Notes under the pieces: generated by a model | Database searches by the model: none | The model's input: the letters and a program-made list of their open reading frames with translations, nothing else | What the model was told of the DNA's origin: nothing | Made by a program: the position numbers and the translations under genes | Source: Bhargavaea ullalensis | GTDB lineage: Bacteria; Bacillota; Bacilli; Bacillales_A; Planococcaceae | DNA length: 64,000 nt | NCBI RefSeq assembly: GCF_040545425.1 | Contig: NZ_JBEPLW010000001.1 | Strand: one strand, 5' to 3' | Part shown: piece by piece, positions 60,516 through 64,000 of the stretch | How positions within the stretch are numbered: the first letter of the stretch is position 1 | Layout of the letters: every line of letters begins with the position of its first letter

Positions 60516-60665
60516 TCAGTCGTATTCTTCGCCGCGATCTTTGGAAAGGGGACTGATGTCTCCCGCCGGCGTCCCGTTGTCCTGAATATCAGCCGACGCA
60601 AATCCCGGAATTCCGATTATTGCCATCAACAGAGCCATCGCCGTCATCATCTTCACTTTTTTCAT
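60516..60665 (-). CDS. small exported peptide, candidate pheromone precursor
   Basis: A 49-residue protein. The signal peptide MKKVKMMTAMALLMAIIGIP-GFASA is classical, with cleavage expected after ASA. The exported tail of about 24 residues (DIQDNGTPAGDISPLSKDRG and EEYD) is hydrophilic and acidic and has no Cys. ATG 60665 follows GGGAGGGAACAACA. Size and layout match Phr, PapR and NprX pro-peptides that feed RRNPP receptors. An alternative role is a small immunity or stress peptide. It has its own terminator and precedes the Xre/TPR gene. Confidence 0.75.
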   Translation of the reverse strand: MKKVKMMTAMALLMAIIGIPGFASADIQDNGTPAGDISPLSKDRGEEYD

Positions 60666-60759
60666 TGTTGTTCCCTCCCGGTTTGTTGTAACTACATCGT
60701 AATGAAAAAGAAAGGTAAAAGAAAAGAGGTAAAATTCAGTTAATATTCCGGTCATCAAA

Positions 60760-60788
60760 TTGAAATTAAACAACCCCTTTTTAGTAAA
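60760..60788 (+). promoter_or_regulatory. candidate promoter of the RiPP operon
   Basis: TTGAAA (60760-60765), 16-bp spacer, TAGTAA (60782-60787). It lies in the AT-rich gap shared with the divergent peptide gene. Confidence 0.5.
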
Positions 60789-60792
60789 CTCC

Positions 60793-60832
60793 GCCCGTTT
60801 TTCCATGGTTGAACGGGTGATTTTTTATGCGT
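60793..60832 (+). terminator. leader hairpin (attenuator or terminator) before the RiPP genes
   Basis: CCCGTT-tttccatggttg-AACGGG followed by TGATTTTTTATG. It lies just after the candidate promoter and 70 bp before the first RiPP gene, so it could attenuate the operon. Confidence 0.6.
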
Positions 60833-60899
60833 GTTTTACTTATTGAGCTTTACTTTTGAACCGCCGTACGATTGGGCTACAGAAAGGAGGTGACCTGAT

Positions 60900-61460
60900 G
60901 TGACAGGCACAGCCGGGCAGCCGCAGCTATTCGGTCCGGCGGGGGCAGGCGGAGCAACGGTTCCGTTCCGGATTTTCCGCAAAGATGGAAACGTGCGTGA
61001 TCTGCCCTCTGCGGAGCCGATGATCCATCTGAACACTCTGGCCCAGATGCTTTATGAAGCATTTCATCATCGAATGCCGGTCGGGACGGAACTGGAGCCG
61101 ATTGTGGTCCTGTTTGGAAGCCGTCCGGTTGATGGGCTGCCGGGTCCGGGAGTGTATCTGGCGGATTTCAACAACGAACTGTTCCGGTTGGTTGATCCGG
61201 ATGACCCGCTGACCCTGCTGGGAGAAAGCGGCTTGTCGGAGCCGAAATCGCCGATGGCCATCGCATACCGGAAGACCGGAAATACCGATGAGGCTGCCGG
61301 GGATCTTCCGGAGAAAGGCCGGGCACTGGCACGGTCGTTCAGTTCAATTCTCGAGCTGCACGGCAACTTGTCGGATTCTGTGCAGCTTGCCCGGGAATTA
61401 TCCGGGCAGCCGTTGATCCTCATGCAATGGATTACAGAAAGAGAAACAAGTCTTCGCTGA
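60900..61460 (+). CDS. SagB/nitroreductase-like domain protein of the RiPP cluster (tentative)
   Basis: A 186-residue protein. LNTLAQMLYEAF, EPIVVLFGSRPVDGLPGPGV and YLADFNNELFRLVDPDDP resemble the start of SagB-type azoline dehydrogenases, in which a GLPPGVYxYD segment is typical. The FMN-binding residues of the full two-domain enzyme cannot be confirmed and the protein is about half the usual length. It may be a truncated or accessory partner. GTG 60900 has AGGAGG 9 bp upstream. An ATG at 60898 is followed at once by TGA and cannot serve. First gene of the cluster. Confidence 0.6.
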   Translation: MTGTAGQPQLFGPAGAGGATVPFRIFRKDGNVRDLPSAEPMIHLNTLAQMLYEAFHHRMPVGTELEPIVVLFGSRPVDGLPGPGVYLADFNNELFRLVDPDDPLTLLGESGLSEPKSPMAIAYRKTGNTDEAAGDLPEKGRALARSFSSILELHGNLSDSVQLARELSGQPLILMQWITERETSLR

Positions 61461-61499
61461 ACCGAAAAAACACCCAACCCAACAAAAGGAGAGATGAAC

Positions 61500-61667
61500 A
61501 TGACGAAAAATACAGCAACCGATGTGAACAAAGAATTTGAGCTTGACGTGGATTTCCTGGACCTTGACGAGGTGAGCGCCATTCCTGAAACGACGGCCAG
61601 CTCGGGTTCGACCTCCTGCAGCGCCACATCCACCTGCGGCTCGACTTCCTGCTGCGGCTCTTGTTGA
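61500..61667 (+). CDS. thiazolylpeptide-type RiPP precursor 1
   Basis: A 55-residue peptide. The leader is acidic (FELDVDFLDLDEVSAIPETT, residues 13-32) and the core after TTA is S/T/C/G-rich: SSGSTSCSATS plus TCGSTSCCGSC, with six Cys counting the last residue... five are unmistakable at 40, 46, 51, 52 and 55. The leader style (LDLDxLEVSAIPET) is typical of thiazolylpeptide (thiopeptide) precursors. Cys and Ser/Thr would give azoles and dehydro-residues. AAAAGGAG lies 8 bp before ATG 61500; ATG 61494 is too close to it. Confidence 0.9.
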   Translation: MTKNTATDVNKEFELDVDFLDLDEVSAIPETTASSGSTSCSATSTCGSTSCCGSC

Positions 61668-61746
61668 AAAGACCGGTGAACCGGGAGAACACGGATCTGC
61701 CCGCTTGAGAACAACCAATACATCCAACTAAAAAGGAGAACTGAAC

Positions 61747-61914
61747 ATGACAAACCAACCTGCGGAAACTGTAAAAAATGAATTTGAACTGGACGTCGAT
61801 TTCCTGGACCTTGACGAAGTGAGCGCCATTCCGGAGACGACGGCCAGCTCGGGGTCTACCTCCTGCAGTGCCACATCCACCTGCGGCTCGACTTCCTGCT
61901 GCGGATCCTGCTGA
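61747..61914 (+). CDS. thiazolylpeptide-type RiPP precursor 2
   Basis: A 55-residue peptide. From residue 12 on it is identical in protein sequence to precursor 1, including the whole core (Cys at 40, 46, 51, 52, 55). Only residues 3-11 differ (NQPAETVKN versus KNTATDVNK). At the DNA level there are about a dozen silent differences in the shared part, so the duplication is not recent or the core is under strong selection. AAAAAGGAGAA precedes ATG 61747. Confidence 0.9.
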   Translation: MTNQPAETVKNEFELDVDFLDLDEVSAIPETTASSGSTSCSATSTCGSTSCCGSC

Positions 61915-61929
61915 GGGCCGCCTGAAAAG

Positions 61930-61965
61930 CAGCACGGACCACCGGCCGCACGCCGGCCAAAACGA
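61930..61965 (+). other. stem-loop between precursor 2 and the dehydratase genes
   Basis: GGCCG-cacg-CCGGCC (about 61950-61963) without a T tract. It may protect or process the precursor message so that precursors exceed the enzymes. Confidence 0.4.
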
Positions 61966-61984
61966 AAAGAAGGATGCGGATATC

Positions 61985-63001
61985 ATGAAAGACGTGAAAA
62001 TCTTTAACTTCAACAGGGCAGCAGATACCGCGTTTGTCCGGACGCTCATCACCCGGGCTCGAGAGATAGGGGTCCCTTACTATATTTCGCGCTCCTGGGA
62101 ATCCGGCCCCCATCTGACGGTCACGTTTGACGGAGATGCGGAGAAAACGGATCTGGAGCGATTTGCCGGACTGATGAACGTGGAAGCGGACAAGATTCCG
62201 GCCGGAGCCGGGGAACTTGCCCGCATCCGGGCCCAGTACGAGAAAAGTGCAGGCCGGATCGCGCTGCTCGAAGGAAAAGCTGTCCCGGCAGAGATGGCCG
62301 GACACGGAACGGTCAGGATTGTCGACAACCGATTCGACTATCACAATCCGGGCCTGACCCGGATCATCCATGACATGCGATTCGAACTCCAGCAGGCATT
62401 GGAAGAGACTTACTTCCGGATTCATGGGGACGGGGAGCCGGCAACTGTACTGATGCCCCTCCTGTTCCACCATGTGGCAGAAACCTACCGGGAAAGCGGA
62501 AGGAACAAAGGATACTTTTCCTTCATCTCGCACGTTCAGGGATTTTTCGAACTGGCGGAGAAGCAGGGCCTTCCATACAGCGAGCCGGATTTCGAAAAGC
62601 AGTTCCGGATTCACGCTCATGATATCAGCATGCTTGACGCAAAAGGCGATCCCCACATTAAGCACTGGAAGGAAGTGTGGGGAAAGATATCGGAGTCGTA
62701 CAAATCAGAGATTCTGCGGCACATCGATGAGAGCTACCAGGAAACCATCCGACAGTCGGTGGGCGAATTGGAATCAGGGTTCAACAATGACTTCCACCGG
62801 CAGTTTGCCGCATTCTTCCATCGCACGGGCTTCCTGTCGAACATGGAGGCGATCAACTACCGCTTCATGGTCAACGTTCTGTATCTTTCCCTGCCCTTCC
62901 TGAAAGTCAGTGCTTTGAAAAAACAGCAGTTTATCTACATGGCTTACCGCTACAATGAAACGCTAACTTCCCGCACGTGGAGAGAGGAGATTGGAATTTG
63001 A
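61985..63001 (+). CDS. LanB C-terminal-like / thiopeptide cyclase-type protein
   Basis: A 338-residue protein. Residues about 12-50 (TLITRAREIGVPYYISRSWE followed by SGPHLTVTFDG) match the start of the SpaB_C/thiopep_ocin domain, which is either the elimination domain of a split dehydratase or the pyridine-forming cycloaddition enzyme (TclM type). The rest is helical with aromatic patches. ATG 61985 follows AAGAAGGATG. Its stop overlaps the start of the next gene (TTGA), so the two are translationally coupled. Which of the two roles it has cannot be decided here. Confidence 0.8.
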   Translation: MKDVKIFNFNRAADTAFVRTLITRAREIGVPYYISRSWESGPHLTVTFDGDAEKTDLERFAGLMNVEADKIPAGAGELARIRAQYEKSAGRIALLEGKAVPAEMAGHGTVRIVDNRFDYHNPGLTRIIHDMRFELQQALEETYFRIHGDGEPATVLMPLLFHHVAETYRESGRNKGYFSFISHVQGFFELAEKQGLPYSEPDFEKQFRIHAHDISMLDAKGDPHIKHWKEVWGKISESYKSEILRHIDESYQETIRQSVGELESGFNNDFHRQFAAFFHRTGFLSNMEAINYRFMVNVLYLSLPFLKVSALKKQQFIYMAYRYNETLTSRTWREEIGI

Positions 63002-64000
63002 ACACAGAGGTGCTGAAAAACCCGATTGTTTTATACAGAGGAAGTGATATTCCGAAACACTGGTATGAGCAGATGGCCGCACAGTCGGAACCGATCCGTG
63101 ATCTCATCCGGGAGCTCGAGGAAACCGGGAAACGGGCAGAAGCGGCCCTCGATGAGGCGGTCTCCAGCCTGGAGCGCCTGTTCGCCGAAACGAAAAACCC
63201 GGATTTGCTCAATCTCAAGCGGGATCTGTTCAACAAGCGTCTCGGAAAGCTGCGGAGCGCACTGGACAGAATGGGTCCGGCCGAAATGCCGGAAGCGATC
63301 CGGGCCTACGTTGAGAGAGAAACGGAACATGAGGCAGCCATGCAGGAATACCGGGATGGCTGCCGGAGGTCGATGACGGAAAACCGCCAGGCACTCTGGG
63401 AAAGCGCGTCAGATGAAAACTTGGTGAAATCCATCGCTTTCTACAATGACGAGATCTACGAAAAACTCGGCCGGTATTTGTCTGCACAACCGGAGAACCA
63501 CAACAAAAAGCTGAGGAAACTGGACTTTTTCCTCATGAAGCTGCTGGTCAGGGGTTCCATGAAGACGAGCCCGTTCTCCTATCTGACAAAGACCGGACTC
63601 GCCGTCCGGGAAGAGCGGGAGTTTGAAAGGCAAAGCTTCTGTGAGATGAACCATTCCATCATGCTGAAGATCGTTCATCAGTTTATCCGGACCGACCCGG
63701 ACGCACTTCGGAAAATCCCCGTGAAAGTTGAGCGGTTCGGGGTCCGCGGTGGCCGGATCTACTACGTCAGCCAGCACAGTGTGGACCAATCGCGCAAAGT
63801 ATTCGAAACGAGCGACAAGTTCGTGGAGTATTCGCTTCACCCGGATCTGATCCGGTTCCTCTCCGCCCAAAAGCAGAAGACACTGACTTACGGGATGTTT
63901 GCGGAAGAGGCTGCGAAAATTCCGGAGTACCGGGGGGAGGAGGAGGCGCTGTTTGCCAAGCTGATCTCACTGAAGCTGCTCCGGCAGCAGGCAGACCTTT
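62998..64000 (+). CDS. lantibiotic/thiopeptide dehydratase, N-terminal part (runs off the window)
   Basis: Open from TTG 62998 to the end of the window (334 codons visible). The start overlaps the previous stop. A helical N-terminal part (residues 1-150) is followed by LRKLDFFLMKLLVRGSMKTS and PFSYLTKTGLAV, the conserved R-x-x-x-K-T/S-P-F segment of the LanB glutamylation domain. RGGRIYYVSQHSV and FETSDKFVEYSLHPDLIRFL also fit. The domain uses glutamyl-tRNA to activate Ser/Thr for dehydration. The 3' part lies outside the window. Confidence 0.85.
   Translation, partial: MNTEVLKNPIVLYRGSDIPKHWYEQMAAQSEPIRDLIRELEETGKRAEAALDEAVSSLERLFAETKNPDLLNLKRDLFNKRLGKLRSALDRMGPAEMPEAIRAYVERETEHEAAMQEYRDGCRRSMTENRQALWESASDENLVKSIAFYNDEIYEKLGRYLSAQPENHNKKLRKLDFFLMKLLVRGSMKTSPFSYLTKTGLAVREEREFERQSFCEMNHSIMLKIVHQFIRTDPDALRKIPVKVERFGVRGGRIYYVSQHSVDQSRKVFETSDKFVEYSLHPDLIRFLSAQKQKTLTYGMFAEEAAKIPEYRGEEEALFAKLISLKLLRQQADL

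Noticed and set aside
61500..63001. Lanthipeptide cluster
   Set aside because: The split LanB with thiopep-type domain and the LDLDEVSAIPET leader fit thiazolylpeptides better. No LanC or LanM is visible, though LanC could lie outside the window.
1..64000. tRNA, rRNA genes or prophage
   Set aside because: No cloverleaf, rRNA stretch or phage structural gene was seen in either strand.

Overview
The window looks like a chromosome segment of a high-G+C member of the Bacillales, most likely Planococcaceae or a close relative (inference). The support is strong Shine-Dalgarno sites, frequent TTG and GTG starts, a Trp T-box leader, an NreABC oxygen/nitrate sensing system as in staphylococci and bacilli, a class D sortase with an LPXTG protein, a dpp/opp peptide operon of Bacillus type, a relic of an IS1182-type transposase, and a dispersed Bacillales-type repeat. 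No tRNA, rRNA, prophage or CRISPR was seen.

Layout. 1-6.5 kb: 3' end of an LPXTG surface protein with 23 NPDEGT repeats and its sortase, small hypotheticals, a GNAT, mgtE and a D-Ala-D-Ala carboxypeptidase. 6.5-13.8 kb: a tryptophan T-box leader followed by trpE-G-D-C-F-B-A; the TrpG-like subunit has lost its catalytic cysteine. 13.8-17.3 kb: DUF4003, SEC-C/TPR and hemerythrin-like genes. 17.4-40 kb: a continuous nitrate-respiration and molybdenum region: modABC, narGHJI, nreABC, a second hemerythrin-like protein, a NarK transporter fused to a PAS domain, moeB, moaB, moaC (inverted), moeA-mobB-moaE-moaD-mobA-moaA, then an unusual molybdopterin oxidoreductase with a C-terminal LysM domain. Paired GGG-N4-CCC palindromes 21-22 bp apart precede modA, narG and narK and are good candidates for NreC sites. 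The region therefore encodes molybdate uptake, cofactor synthesis, the enzyme, its chaperone, nitrate transport and the sensor that switches them on.

40-56 kb: an AAC(3)-like acetyltransferase, an aldehyde dehydrogenase, an orphan YezG-like immunity protein, a GHKL kinase/LytTR regulator pair, and a peptide-salvage block (dppA, LD-carboxypeptidase, C26 peptidase, M19 dipeptidase, oppABCDF). 56-60 kb: a 13 x 40-bp repeat array, a thioesterase, a lipoprotein, a coiled-coil protein and an IS relic.

60-64 kb is the most novel part. An Xre/TPR regulator of RRNPP type sits with a 49-residue secreted-peptide gene. Divergently from these runs a RiPP operon: a SagB-like protein, two tandem 55-residue precursors with identical Ser/Thr/Cys-rich cores of thiazolylpeptide type, and a split LanB-like dehydratase that runs off the window. 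A second theme is a set of unrelated intergenic arrays that share a ~20-21 bp period with a constant half and a variable half.
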